From: Methanoregulaceae archaeon
GTDB taxonomy: Archaea; Halobacteriota; Methanomicrobia; Methanomicrobiales; Methanospirillaceae
Reading direction: 5' to 3'
Length of the DNA: 14,053 nt
Assembly (NCBI GenBank): GCA_028679405.1
Contig: JAJRBP010000262.1
Coordinates: 1 to 14,053 of the forward strand
Under the pieces are notes generated by a model, which saw nothing but the letters and a program-made list of their open reading frames with translations, had not been told where the DNA came from and did no database searches. A program made the translations under genes and the position numbers. Of the stretch, positions 5,195 to 13,659 are shown piece by piece (position 1 is the first letter of the stretch; each line of letters starts with the position of its first letter).

Positions 5195-8100
5195 GTGCTG
5201 GAACAGGACAAAATCGCCAGGATTAAAGTTCTGCTCAAACTGTTTCCTAAGGGACTGACCATATCGGACATATCTTCACGACTTAAATTAAACCGGAATT
5301 CCGCCGCAAAATATCTGGAGATCCTCCTGATCTCAGGACAGGTCGAGACACACAGTTACGGGACAGCAAGGGTTTTTTTCCTCACTCACCGCGTGCCGAT
5401 CTCAGCGATGCTGAGTGCCTCATCCGATATGGTGGTGACACTAGATGAAATCCACAAGATCGCGTTCGTGAATGAAAATTTCCTTGAGTTCTTTGGGATC
5501 AGGAGGGAAGATGTTATCGGCCACCATATTGTCGATCTCTACCGTACAGGACTGGATAATGTCAATCTGGCAGATCTTTTCGCAGAAATGCTTGTCAATC
5601 ATGACACGGTAAGAGATACCCACGTAAAGAAAGGAGAAGACACATTTTTCTTCCGGATAAAAAGCGTACAGACAGTATTTGACGATGGATGCAGGGGAGA
5701 CACCATCGTCATGGAGAATATCACCCAGGAGATGCGTTACCGCGAAGAACTCGAAGCAAACGAGGCAAAGTACCGTGAAGTGGTAGAGACCCAGAGCGAG
5801 CTGATCAACCGTTTCCTCCCGGATGGGACACAGATTTTTTGTAATGAGGCATTCTGCCGGTATTTCGGGCTCGACAGGGAGAGCATTATCGGAAGCAGGT
5901 TCGTCCCGGAAATTCCCGAGGGGGACAGGGAAGCCGTTGCCGTCCATTTTGCTTCCCTCACAAAGGAAAATCCCGCCGGGTCGGTCGTTCACCGGGTGAT
6001 ACTCCCGGAGGGGAAGGTCAGGTGGCTTCGGAGGAACAACCTCGCCATCTTCACGGACGGTCATGTGCGGGAGTATCAGTCCGTAAGCAGGGATATTACC
6101 GAACAGAGAAGGCTCCGGGAGGAGGAGAAAAAGCATCTGCGGACAATGGAATTTCTCTTCCGTATCGCGATGGAATACGCGGAGCTCCCTGACGATGCCG
6201 ATATTTTCCGGTTCATCGGAGAACGGATCAGGGAAGTGGAGCCCGATGCCTTTGTCATCATCACTGACTATGACGATCAGACCCACCTCATGCGAATGAA
6301 ATATTCTTCTGATCGAAGGATACAGGAGGTATGTTCGTCATTCCTGGGGTTCGATCCTGCGGAAGGAATCCCCATGGACAGCGATTCGAGGCTTCGGATG
6401 CTCTCGAATGAAGGGGAATTTTTAAGAGAAAGCGATTCTTTATTCGACTTCTCCTACGGGATCTTACCAAAAGAGATATGCGACAGGATCCAGGAGGAAT
6501 TCGGGCTGGGACATTTTTTCGATGCAGGTCTGACCTGGAAAGGGAAACTCCTGGGTAGGGTAGTCTTCTTCCTCCTGAAGGGTCAGGGGGCAAAGGACCG
6601 CGACCTACTGAAGACCATTATCGTGCAGGCGGCAATTGCTCTCCAGCGGCAAATCTCCGGCAAAGCGCTCCTGGAGAGTGAAAAGAGGTTTCGTAGTATC
6701 GCAGAACTCTCACCCTTCCCGGTCTCGGTTATCAATCCATCCGGACGGTATCTGTTCCTCAACAGGAAATTTACCGAGGTGTTCGGGTACACCCCCGATG
6801 ACTTCTCTACGGGGAGGCAGTGGTTCCGTCTTGCATTCCCGGACGAACGTACCAGAAAGGAGGTAATTGCAAAGTGGAAATCCGATCTCGAACGGTCGGT
6901 TCCAGGTGAAGTGCGGTCGCAGACATTCGCAGTGACCTGCAAGGACGGTTCGATCAAGGATATCATTTTCAGACTGGTCACTGTCGACGGTGGCGTCCAG
7001 TTCGTGGTGTACGAGGATATCACCCTCGAAAACAAAGCTGCGCGGAACAGGGCTCTTCTCGCCTCCATCGTCCAGTCCTGTGACGATGCGATTATCGGGA
7101 AGAAGGTGGACGGGACAGTCATTTCCTGGAACCCGGCTGCAGAGAGGATTTATGGATATTCTGCCAATGAAATGGTCGGCCGGTCGATCTCTGTCATCGT
7201 CCCCCGGGAACTCGAGCATGAGCTCAGCTCGATCATGTCCCGCATCAGGGACGGTGAACATATAGATCATTACGTGACCAGGAGGATCAGAAAGGATGGA
7301 TCTGAGATTGACGTCTCGGTCACCGCCTCTCCGATCACCGATCAGTACGGCGAGGTGATCGGAGCTTCATCGATCGTCCGCAATATCACCCAGGACAAGG
7401 CAGAAGAGCTTCTCAAAGAGAGCGAGGAAAGGTACCGTGCTCTCGTTGAGAACCTCGACATCGGGGTGTACAGGAGTACGGGAGATCCTGCAGGACACTT
7501 CGTGTGGGGGAACTCGAATCTCGTAAAGCTTCTTGGGTATGAGTCATTCGAAGACCTGAAGGAGATTGCAGTCTCGGATGTTTTTCTCTTCAGCGAAGGC
7601 AGGAAACGCCTGCTCGAGGAGCTCCGGGAGAGGGGATTTGTCAAGGACAGGGAGATCGTCCTGAAAAAGAGAGACGGGAGGCCTCAGCCCGTATCTGTTA
7701 CTGCACTGGCGAGGTTCGCCGCTACGGGCGAGATCAGATGTGTTACCGGGATCGTCGTGGATATCAGTGAAAAAAGAAGGGTGGAACAGGACCTGACCGA
7801 GGCGAGACACCAGATCCAGTATATCACGGATTCCCTTCCAGATCCCGCGTTGATCACGGATAAAAGAGGATATATTATCGCGTGGAACAAAGCGATGGAG
7901 AGGATAAGCGGATTGAAAAGTGAGGAGATGATTGAAAAAAGCAATTACGCCGAGGAACTTTCAACCTGTTTCCGGGACCGCCCTATCCTGATGCATCTTA
8001 TCGATGACCCGGAAATCGAAGAAAAGTATTCGGGGATAATGCGCATCGGTGAGAATGTCCTTGGGAAGACCAGGATTCACCCCCCGGAATCGGAGGCTGT

Positions 8101-8242
8101 TATGGTCCTTGAGAAGGCCTCCCCCCTGCTCGATCAACATGGCAGGCGGATTGGCACTTTTGAATCGATACATGACATCAGCGAATGGAACCGCATTATT
8201 GCAGGCCTCAATATGGAAACGTCCGGACGGGAAGGCCGGTAA
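5195..8242 (+). CDS. Large winged-helix/multi-PAS/GAF sensory regulator
   Basis: A 1015-residue soluble protein. Residues 1-65 form a winged helix-turn-helix (GLTISDISSRLKLNRNSAAK as helix-turn-helix, then a wing ending in FFLTHR). It is followed by PAS domains at about 72-178 and 190-304, a GAF-like domain at about 315-485, and four more PAS domains at about 490-612, 617-735, 741-860 and 870-998. The fourth PAS has the typical GTVISWNPAAERIYGYS start and most PAS units end in a DIT/NIT-type motif. There is no HisKA, HATPase or receiver domain and no membrane segment, so DNA binding is the only visible output: probably a cytoplasmic one-component transcription regulator sensing redox state or a small ligand. 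The start is GTG with GGGGG seven bases upstream and an in-frame TAA just before it. The first 180 residues and the GAF region match the protein at 8671. Confidence 0.88.
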   Translation: MLEQDKIARIKVLLKLFPKGLTISDISSRLKLNRNSAAKYLEILLISGQVETHSYGTARVFFLTHRVPISAMLSASSDMVVTLDEIHKIAFVNENFLEFFGIRREDVIGHHIVDLYRTGLDNVNLADLFAEMLVNHDTVRDTHVKKGEDTFFFRIKSVQTVFDDGCRGDTIVMENITQEMRYREELEANEAKYREVVETQSELINRFLPDGTQIFCNEAFCRYFGLDRESIIGSRFVPEIPEGDREAVAVHFASLTKENPAGSVVHRVILPEGKVRWLRRNNLAIFTDGHVREYQSVSRDITEQRRLREEEKKHLRTMEFLFRIAMEYAELPDDADIFRFIGERIREVEPDAFVIITDYDDQTHLMRMKYSSDRRIQEVCSSFLGFDPAEGIPMDSDSRLRMLSNEGEFLRESDSLFDFSYGILPKEICDRIQEEFGLGHFFDAGLTWKGKLLGRVVFFLLKGQGAKDRDLLKTIIVQAAIALQRQISGKALLESEKRFRSIAELSPFPVSVINPSGRYLFLNRKFTEVFGYTPDDFSTGRQWFRLAFPDERTRKEVIAKWKSDLERSVPGEVRSQTFAVTCKDGSIKDIIFRLVTVDGGVQFVVYEDITLENKAARNRALLASIVQSCDDAIIGKKVDGTVISWNPAAERIYGYSANEMVGRSISVIVPRELEHELSSIMSRIRDGEHIDHYVTRRIRKDGSEIDVSVTASPITDQYGEVIGASSIVRNITQDKAEELLKESEERYRALVENLDIGVYRSTGDPAGHFVWGNSNLVKLLGYESFEDLKEIAVSDVFLFSEGRKRLLEELRERGFVKDREIVLKKRDGRPQPVSVTALARFAATGEIRCVTGIVVDISEKRRVEQDLTEARHQIQYITDSLPDPALITDKRGYIIAWNKAMERISGLKSEEMIEKSNYAEELSTCFRDRPILMHLIDDPEIEEKYSGIMRIGENVLGKTRIHPPESEAVMVLEKASPLLDQHGRRIGTFESIHDISEWNRIIAGLNMETSGREGR

Positions 8243-8245
8243 CAA

Positions 8246-8279
8246 ATTTTTGCACTTTTTCCCTTTTAGTATTTTTTCA
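8246..8279 (+). terminator. Poly-T terminator after the first winged-helix/PAS gene
   Basis: Four T runs (T5, T5, T4, T6) follow within 37 bases of the TAA stop, which is the normal form of an archaeal intrinsic terminator. No hairpin is needed or seen. Confidence 0.6.
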
Positions 8280-8332
8280 GGATCCGGTTGAACGACGAAA
8301 CTGCATAAGAGCCCCGCAAGCTGGAAATATCG

Positions 8333-8460
8333 AAAAAAAAGTGGATGGCTGTGGTCCCACCGCACCGGATTCCGGACGGCCGGAACGGTTCCCCCGCAAT
8401 GGGACCACCATCGAGTCAGATATGCATGGTAATGATTTCCCAACCCTTGTACGATAAGGG
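8333..8460 (-). ncRNA. Candidate structured small RNA ending in a hairpin plus T8
   Basis: Read on the minus strand, a hairpin CCCTT-loop-AAGGG (8460-8444) is followed by a compound stem at 8412-8344. That stem has CATC/GATG plus a perfect 9-bp helix GTGGTCCCA (8351-8359) with TGGGACCAC (8400-8408). Inside it is an arm of ACCG/CGGT and TTCCGG (8370-8375)/CCGGAA (8380-8385) closed by a four-base loop. Three bases after the stem comes a run of eight T (complement of 8333-8340). A TATA-like element (GATTTATCC, about 8485-8493 complement) lies upstream. The GC-rich fold stands out in otherwise AT-rich spacer. No protein-coding frame is convincing. It could instead be a DNA-level palindromic element. 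Confidence 0.35.
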
Positions 8461-8502
8461 CATATTCTCGTCATTTTTGACGAAGGATAAATCTTTGCCA
8501 TT

Positions 8503-8531
8503 CTGAAATGCACGGCAGAGCTGAATTGCAC
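8503..8531 (+). promoter_or_regulatory. Candidate operator ATGCACGGCA-N9-TGCA, copy 2, with tandem repeat
   Basis: ATGCACGGCA (8508-8517), nine bases, then TGCA (8527-8530) repeats the spaced motif found at 4992-5014. The site also contains an 11-base direct repeat with one mismatch, CTGAAATGCAC (8503-8513) and CTGAATTGCAC (8521-8531), 18 bases apart. It lies about 140 bases upstream of the second winged-helix/PAS gene. A nearby perfect dyad TCGTCA-TTTT-TGACGA is at 8468-8483. Confidence 0.35.
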
Positions 8532-8670
8532 TCCCTGAATATCCAGAGAAAGCGGGTATATTCGTGAAAATATTTTGCTCCGGGAAAGATACCGACACGG
8601 TTTCATTTAGAATTCTTTTTCACGATCCACTGCCGATTTTGAATGAAATAGAAATAATTGGAAGTCGCCT

Positions 8671-10089
8671 ATGCCCGAATCCGATCTTAATTCCAGGATT
8701 AAGAGGCTCCTCAGGGCAAATCCGAGAGGGCTCACGATAACCGATATTGCCTCGAAATTAAAGCTGAACAGGAACTCTGTGGCGAAGTACCTGGAAATAC
8801 TGCTGGTCTCCGGGCATGTAGAGAGCAGATCATTCGGAACCGCAAAGGTCTACTTCCTGACTCACCGCATCCCGATTTCCCATATGCTGAGTATATCTCC
8901 TGACCTGGTAATTGCCCTCGATGAGAACCGCAGAGTTGTCTATGTGAATGATCATTTTCTTATATTTTTTGAAATTACGAGAGAGAATACGATAGGGAAC
9001 CATATTGTCGATATTATGAGTCCGGGTTTGCTGAAAAGTACACTTGCCGTACTCCTCCAGCACAACATCGCTGACAATGAAACAGCTCGCGAAGTACAAT
9101 TCGAGCGATTAGCGGGCACAAGCACCTTCAAGGTAAAAGGGATCCCGACCGTTTTTGATGATGGGGGCAGAGGGGTGACCTTCATCCTTGAGGATGTGAC
9201 CGTTGAGAAGAGGTACCTGGAGAGCCGCGAGTTTCTCTCGAGAAATGCAACAGCGCTCGTGGAAATGGGGGATGATGATGACATTTTCCAGTTTATTGCA
9301 GCAAGGGTGAATGAGCTTGTCCCGGGGAGCGTGACAGGCGTATGTTCGTTTGACGATGATTCGAGAAAACTTACGCTTCGTGCAGTTGCAGGAGATCATA
9401 CGAGTCTTGGAGCGTTCGAAGAGGGGATCAAATCTGCGCTCATAGGATCTGAATTCCCGGTTGACGATACCCCTCAGCTCGCCCGGAATATTTCGAAATC
9501 TGAACTGGTAACCGGTTTGACTCTTTTCGACCTCATGTGCAGGAAATTTCCTGAAATGGACTGCCTGCAGATAGAGAAGAGCCTGAGCCTCACACGGAGC
9601 TATACGATGGGCCTTGTGTGCCGGGGAGGAGTATATGGGGATCTGGTCTTCGGAACGAGGGATGATTTGGACGAAATGAACAGGGAAACGATTGAAGCAT
9701 TTATCCGGCAGGCAGCGGTGGCATTGCAAAGAAGGCACACGAAGAAGAAACTGAGGGAGACTGATGCACTGGTAGATGGGATTCTTGAAGCCTGTGGAGA
9801 TGCGATGATTGTATTAACCGGGGATGGGAGGATCCTCCGTACAAACGAGGCGGCAAGGTCCCTGGTGCGGACAAAGGACGGAGTGCTCGAGGGGATGAAC
9901 CTCGGAGACGTACTCCCGGACCTTAGCAAGAGCACCATCAGAGATATGCTGGCACTACCCCGTTCGAAAGACCGGACAAAGCAAGAAGAGATCAAGGTTG
10001 AGATACCTGGGAGAGGACTTTTTTCCATCCAGTTTAAGGATGTCGCCCCGACGGATGATCCGCCAGTCGTGATTGCTACTCTTAGATAA
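8671..10089 (+). CDS. Winged-helix/PAS/GAF sensory regulator (paralogue of the upstream gene)
   Basis: A 472-residue soluble protein. Residues 1-66 are a winged helix-turn-helix nearly matching that of the preceding gene (GLTITDIASKLKLNRNSVAK; about 39 of 51 identical over residues 20-70 by hand count). A PAS domain follows at about 71-180, a GAF-like domain at about 185-355 ending in RQAAVALQRR, and a degenerate PAS domain at about 365-470 (GRILRTNEAA). No kinase, receiver or membrane region is present. It looks like a shorter version of the same regulator, lacking four PAS units, and is probably a one-component DNA-binding sensor; the signal is unknown. The ATG is preceded by GGAAG six bases upstream and by an in-frame stop at 8644. 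The 428-bp gap, a poly-T terminator and its own candidate operator suggest separate transcription. The order winged helix first differs from Bat-type regulators, whose helix-turn-helix is C-terminal. Confidence 0.87.
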   Translation: MPESDLNSRIKRLLRANPRGLTITDIASKLKLNRNSVAKYLEILLVSGHVESRSFGTAKVYFLTHRIPISHMLSISPDLVIALDENRRVVYVNDHFLIFFEITRENTIGNHIVDIMSPGLLKSTLAVLLQHNIADNETAREVQFERLAGTSTFKVKGIPTVFDDGGRGVTFILEDVTVEKRYLESREFLSRNATALVEMGDDDDIFQFIAARVNELVPGSVTGVCSFDDDSRKLTLRAVAGDHTSLGAFEEGIKSALIGSEFPVDDTPQLARNISKSELVTGLTLFDLMCRKFPEMDCLQIEKSLSLTRSYTMGLVCRGGVYGDLVFGTRDDLDEMNRETIEAFIRQAAVALQRRHTKKKLRETDALVDGILEACGDAMIVLTGDGRILRTNEAARSLVRTKDGVLEGMNLGDVLPDLSKSTIRDMLALPRSKDRTKQEEIKVEIPGRGLFSIQFKDVAPTDDPPVVIATLR

Positions 10090-10201
10090 TCATTTTTCCA
10101 GGAAACCACTCAGTTATTCTCTCTCCACCATGTCGGGCAGTCAAGGAGTGAACGAGTGTGGTCCTTTTGGAAAGATCTATCGCAACACAACAATTTGTTT
10201 G

Positions 10202-10270
10202 TCATCTTCCTGCCAGGAAAGGAAGATGAGCCTGGAAAGAATTTCCCCTTCGGGGTAACCGGGAAAAAAA
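10202..10270. terminator. Bidirectional terminator region between convergent genes
   Basis: TCATCTTCCT (10202-10211) and AGGAAGATGA (10220-10229) form a perfect 10-bp stem with an 8-base loop. A second small hairpin CCCC-TTC-GGGG follows near 10245-10255. Next to the stop of the MFS gene, the minus strand reads eight T (complement of 10263-10270), a typical archaeal terminator for the acs-MFS transcript. On the + strand the PAS gene is followed by T5 at about 10094-10098 and then the stem. Confidence 0.55.
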
Positions 10271-10273
10271 AGT

Positions 10274-11551
10274 TCAGGCTTTCGTTGGTGCGGGGGGTTT
10301 CATCAGGACGAAAGCGATGACCATCCCGATCGCTGCTAATACCGCGACAGGATAGAACACGAGGACATAACTCCCGAAGATATCCCTCAGGTTTCCCGCA
10401 AGCAGGTTCCCCAGTATCGCCCCGACCCCGTATGCGGTGAACACGAGACCATAGTTCGGGCCGTAGAACCTGGTACCACAGAATGCCCCTGTGCAGGCAG
10501 GTGCAATCGCAAGCCAGCCACCAAGACAGAGCCAGAGTGCAGCGAAACCTGCAATATACACCCAGGTTGCCCCTGGTGAAGCGGCAGTACCTAGCAGCAG
10601 GGCTGCGAGAAACAGGATCCCCATGTTAAGGATCGCCGAATTTCGGGGGCCGGTCCTGTCGACAATGTGCCCGAATATCGGCCGGCCTATCCCGTTGAAA
10701 ATTGCGAATACCCCGACGAGGGCTGCAGCTGTCGCTGCGTTCAGGGAGAAGACCTCCTGTCCCACCGGGCTGCTGATACCTATTGCCATGAGGCCTGCGA
10801 GTGTCCCGATAAGGAAACAAAACCATAGGCCCCAGAATGCTTTCGTCCTGACCATCTGGCCCCGGTTCAGGTCATTCACGCAGCACATTGCGATTGTTGC
10901 GGAATAGCCATGCGGTTTCCAGTCCGGCGGAGGGAATCGCAACGGGAGGGCGAGGATAACAAGGATGACAAGGAAGGCGAGGCCGAGATAACCAAATGTG
11001 GGCAGTGCGAGTGCAGGCACGATCGTATTATTCTGCGTCATCATGGCATTTGCGAGCGGGGCCACGATCAGTGGAGAGATCCCGAACCCGAGGAGTGCTC
11101 CCCCGACTGCGAGTCCGCGCCTGTCAGGGAACCACCTCCCTGCCACGCCGATCGGTGCATTATATACGATACCGACCCCTGCCCCCCCGATTACTCCGTA
11201 CGTCAGGGCAAACATCGCCATGCCTGAGGACAGGCTCCCGAGGATCCAGCCAATCCCTACCACTATTCCTCCGATGACCGCAAGCTTCCTCGGACCGTGC
11301 CGATCGAGTAACCCCCCCACGAGTGGCATTGTTATCGCGAAAACTGCGAGGAATATGATAAAGGGAAGGAGGCTTTCGGTGGCACCGACCGAGAAGTACT
11401 CCTGGAGCGGCTTACGGAACACGCTCCATGCGTAGATGCTTCCAAGGCAGATATTGATGACAAGGCCAAGGATAATGAATATCCACCGGCCCTTTTCTGC
11501 TGGCAGCCCGAAAACGCGAAGTTCGCGGGGCTGCGGGATGACGTTCGACAT
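10274..11551 (-). CDS. MFS transporter of the OFA (oxalate/formate antiporter) family, probable monocarboxylate carrier
   Basis: A polytopic inner-membrane protein of 425 residues with about 12 hydrophobic helices. Family marks: GSIYAWSVFRKPL in the first helix region, the MFS loop signature GGLLDRHGPRK at about 79-89 and its second-half counterpart GRPIFGHIVDRTGPRN at about 289-304, and WFPDRRGLAVGG at about 140-151, typical of OxlT-like carriers. ATG at 11551 is preferred over an adjacent GTG at 11554 because GGTGG lies at a workable distance. It begins 18 bases after the acs stop, so the two form one operon. Known OFA members carry oxalate, formate and other monocarboxylates; the acs linkage suggests acetate uptake, though this is inference, and formate is an alternative in a methanogen. 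No obvious truncation. Confidence 0.85.
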   Translation of the reverse strand: MSNVIPQPRELRVFGLPAEKGRWIFIILGLVINICLGSIYAWSVFRKPLQEYFSVGATESLLPFIIFLAVFAITMPLVGGLLDRHGPRKLAVIGGIVVGIGWILGSLSSGMAMFALTYGVIGGAGVGIVYNAPIGVAGRWFPDRRGLAVGGALLGFGISPLIVAPLANAMMTQNNTIVPALALPTFGYLGLAFLVILVILALPLRFPPPDWKPHGYSATIAMCCVNDLNRGQMVRTKAFWGLWFCFLIGTLAGLMAIGISSPVGQEVFSLNAATAAALVGVFAIFNGIGRPIFGHIVDRTGPRNSAILNMGILFLAALLLGTAASPGATWVYIAGFAALWLCLGGWLAIAPACTGAFCGTRFYGPNYGLVFTAYGVGAILGNLLAGNLRDIFGSYVLVFYPVAVLAAIGMVIAFVLMKPPAPTKA

Positions 11552-11569
11552 CACTCCACCCAGGCCGGC

Positions 11570-13468
11570 TCAATCCTCCAGCGTGGAGATGTCCCCCGGG
11601 TCTATCCCGAGTTCTTTCGCTTTCAGTACCCGTCTCATGATCTTCCCGCTCCGTGTCTTCGGAAGTTTGTCGACAAATTCGATCTCATGGGGCATCGCGA
11701 TCGGTCCCAGCGTCATGCGCACGTGGTATATCAAATCGGAGGTGAGCTTATCGCTGGGCGTATGACCGACCCGGAGGATCACGAACGCCTTTATCGAGTT
11801 GCCTTTCATCGGGTCAGGTTTGCCGATGACAGCAGCTTCGGCTACCGCCTTGTGTGATACAAGGGCGCTCTCGACCTCGGCGGTACCGATATTATGGCCT
11901 GAGACGATGATGATGTCATCCGCTCTCCCGATCACCATGATGTACCCGTCCTTCCCCTTGACTGCCAGGTCTCCTGCCGTATAGCAGTCCTTGATCGTTT
12001 CCCAGTACTTCCGGTATCGTTCGTCGTTCTTGTAGACCGTCCGGAGCATCGCAGGCCACGGCTCGCGCATGACCAGGAATCCCCCTGTCCCGGGCTTTAC
12101 CGGTTTCCCATCCTTGTCGACCACGTCCGCAACTACGCCAGGAATCGCCTTTCCTGCAAAACCAGGCCTCATCGGCTCCCCGATCATGGTAGTGACCATC
12201 TGCATCCCGGTCTCGGTCTGCCACCATGTATCTACAATCGGGCACTTCTTCTTCCCGATCATCTCGTAGTACCATTCGAACGCTTCGGGGTTCAACGGCT
12301 CTCCAACCGATCCCAGGATCCGCAGGGATCGAAGATCGTAAGCGTTCGGCCACTTCTCCCCGACCTTCATGAACATCCTGATCGCGGTGGGCGCCGTGTA
12401 GAATATCGTCACTCCCAGGTCCTGGACAAGCTTCCAGTAAGAACCGGGGTCCGGATAGTCAGGGGTGGACTCAGCGATCACCACTGTCGCCCCTGCACAG
12501 AACGGGCCGTATACAATATAACTGTGCCCGGTAATCCATCCCGGATCGGCTGTACACCAGTATACATCGTTATCTTTTAAGTCGAATACATGAAGCGTGG
12601 TGTAGTAGGTGCCGACCATGTACCCCGCGCACGTATGCACAATCCCTTTCGGTGCGCCGGTCGACCCGCTGGTATACAGGATGAAGAGCGGGTCCTCGGC
12701 ATCCATCACTTCAGCCGGACATTCCGACGGAACATCGGCGATCAACTCGTCATAATCGATCTCGATCTCCTTATGGAGCTCGACCGGCTGCTCCTTGTCC
12801 CGGATAAGTACTATGACTCGCTCGACACTCGGCGCATTGATAATTGCCTCGTCCACTATGGCCTTGAGTGAGATGGATTTCCCACGCCTGACAGAGATGT
12901 CCGCGGTTACCACAACCTTCGCTGCGGCATCCTGGATCCGCATGTTCAGCGCACCTACCCCGAAGCCCCCGAAAACCACGCTGTGGACTGCTCCAATCCG
13001 GGCGCACGCAAGCATGGCGATGAGCTGTTCGGGGATGATCGGCATGTAGATGCAGACACGGTCTCCCTTCCTGACGCCGAGCTTCTTCAGCCCGTTTGCG
13101 AAGCGCATTACCTCATGGTACAGCTTCTGGTAGGTGAATATCCGTTCTTCCTCGTCATCACCACGCCAGATTAACGCAACCTTGTTCCGGCGGGAGTCGT
13201 TGACATGGCGGTCGAGACAGTTCACCGTGATGTTGCACTGTGCATTGACAAACCACTTCGCGTACGGGTAATTCCACTCCTTTACCCGGTCCCACTTCCG
13301 GAACCACTCAAGTTCGCCGGCGATCTTCTCCCAGAAAACGTCCGGCGCCTTGAGGAATTCCCTGTAGGTCTTTTTGTAATCGCGCGTCCGGGCGTTGTCT
13401 TTGTAACTCTTATCGACCTCGTAGTACTTCGCATCTTCAACGAGTGGGACATCGAATGATTCCTTCAT
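11570..13468 (-). CDS. acs: Acetyl-CoA synthetase, AMP-forming
   Basis: This cytoplasmic enzyme converts acetate, ATP and CoA to acetyl-CoA, AMP and pyrophosphate. The 632-residue protein is full length for Acs. It shows the P-loop-like YTSGSTGAPKG at about 265-275, the CTADPGWITGHSYI stretch, GSVGEPLN, DTWWQTETG at about 413-421 (its second Trp lines the acetate pocket in studied Acs enzymes), the hinge region YTAGDLAVKGKDGYIMVIGR, and PKTRSGKIMRR with the adenylation lysine at about 609. The usual Acs N-terminus (W-N-Y-P-Y-AKWFV) is present. ATG at 13468 is chosen because AAAGGTG lies six bases upstream; a GTG at 13477 would overlap that site. It is the first gene of an operon with the OFA carrier. 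In hydrogenotrophic methanogens this fits acetate assimilation rather than acetoclastic growth, which is inference. Confidence 0.95.
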   Translation of the reverse strand: MKESFDVPLVEDAKYYEVDKSYKDNARTRDYKKTYREFLKAPDVFWEKIAGELEWFRKWDRVKEWNYPYAKWFVNAQCNITVNCLDRHVNDSRRNKVALIWRGDDEEERIFTYQKLYHEVMRFANGLKKLGVRKGDRVCIYMPIIPEQLIAMLACARIGAVHSVVFGGFGVGALNMRIQDAAAKVVVTADISVRRGKSISLKAIVDEAIINAPSVERVIVLIRDKEQPVELHKEIEIDYDELIADVPSECPAEVMDAEDPLFILYTSGSTGAPKGIVHTCAGYMVGTYYTTLHVFDLKDNDVYWCTADPGWITGHSYIVYGPFCAGATVVIAESTPDYPDPGSYWKLVQDLGVTIFYTAPTAIRMFMKVGEKWPNAYDLRSLRILGSVGEPLNPEAFEWYYEMIGKKKCPIVDTWWQTETGMQMVTTMIGEPMRPGFAGKAIPGVVADVVDKDGKPVKPGTGGFLVMREPWPAMLRTVYKNDERYRKYWETIKDCYTAGDLAVKGKDGYIMVIGRADDIIIVSGHNIGTAEVESALVSHKAVAEAAVIGKPDPMKGNSIKAFVILRVGHTPSDKLTSDLIYHVRMTLGPIAMPHEIEFVDKLPKTRSGKIMRRVLKAKELGIDPGDISTLED

Positions 13469-13564
13469 CAGTTGCACCTTTATTGTTTTACGTTAGACTC
13501 ATCGGTGGTTTGAAGCGATACACGTACGGGCTTTGAAGAATACCTCATCATGATACCCGGTCCC

Positions 13565-13600
13565 GGGGTGATCGTCCGGAAAAATCCATCCGATCATCCC
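13565..13600. promoter_or_regulatory. Near-perfect dyad in the acs leader
   Basis: GGGGTGATCG (13565-13574) and CGATCATCCC (13591-13600) match over 10 positions with one mismatch, separated by 16 bases. If the TATA box near 13625 is used, the dyad sits at the 5' end of a leader of about 130 bases on the acs transcript. It may be an operator or a leader hairpin. Confidence 0.4.
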
Positions 13601-13618
13601 TGCCCGTCTCACCTCCCG

Positions 13619-13640
13619 GTGTATTATAATGATTAATCAT
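13619..13640 (-). promoter_or_regulatory. Putative acs TATA box and adjacent 12-bp palindrome
   Basis: The minus strand reads ATTATAATAC at about 13621-13630, the best TATA-like element upstream of acs. It overlaps the perfect palindrome ATGATTAATCAT (13629-13640), a candidate operator in the region divergent between acs and argC. Confidence 0.4.
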
Positions 13641-13659
13641 GATGAATATTAATAATTTG

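Noticed and set aside
5441..6286. 281-codon minus-strand frame opposite the first winged-helix/PAS gene
   Set aside because: The sense frame encodes continuous PAS and GAF domains; the antisense product is not protein-like and has no promoter or ribosome binding site.
8277..8606. Minus-strand frames in the gap between the two winged-helix/PAS genes
   Set aside because: They cross the strongly folded element, have no ribosome binding site and show no protein-like pattern; a small RNA explains the region better.
5171..13538. Similar words ACGTGCTTTGAAG (5171-5183) and ACGGGCTTTGAAG (13526-13538) upstream of the first winged-helix/PAS gene and acs
   Set aside because: A single 12-of-13 match in 14 kb is within chance, orientation relative to the genes differs, and no third copy was seen.
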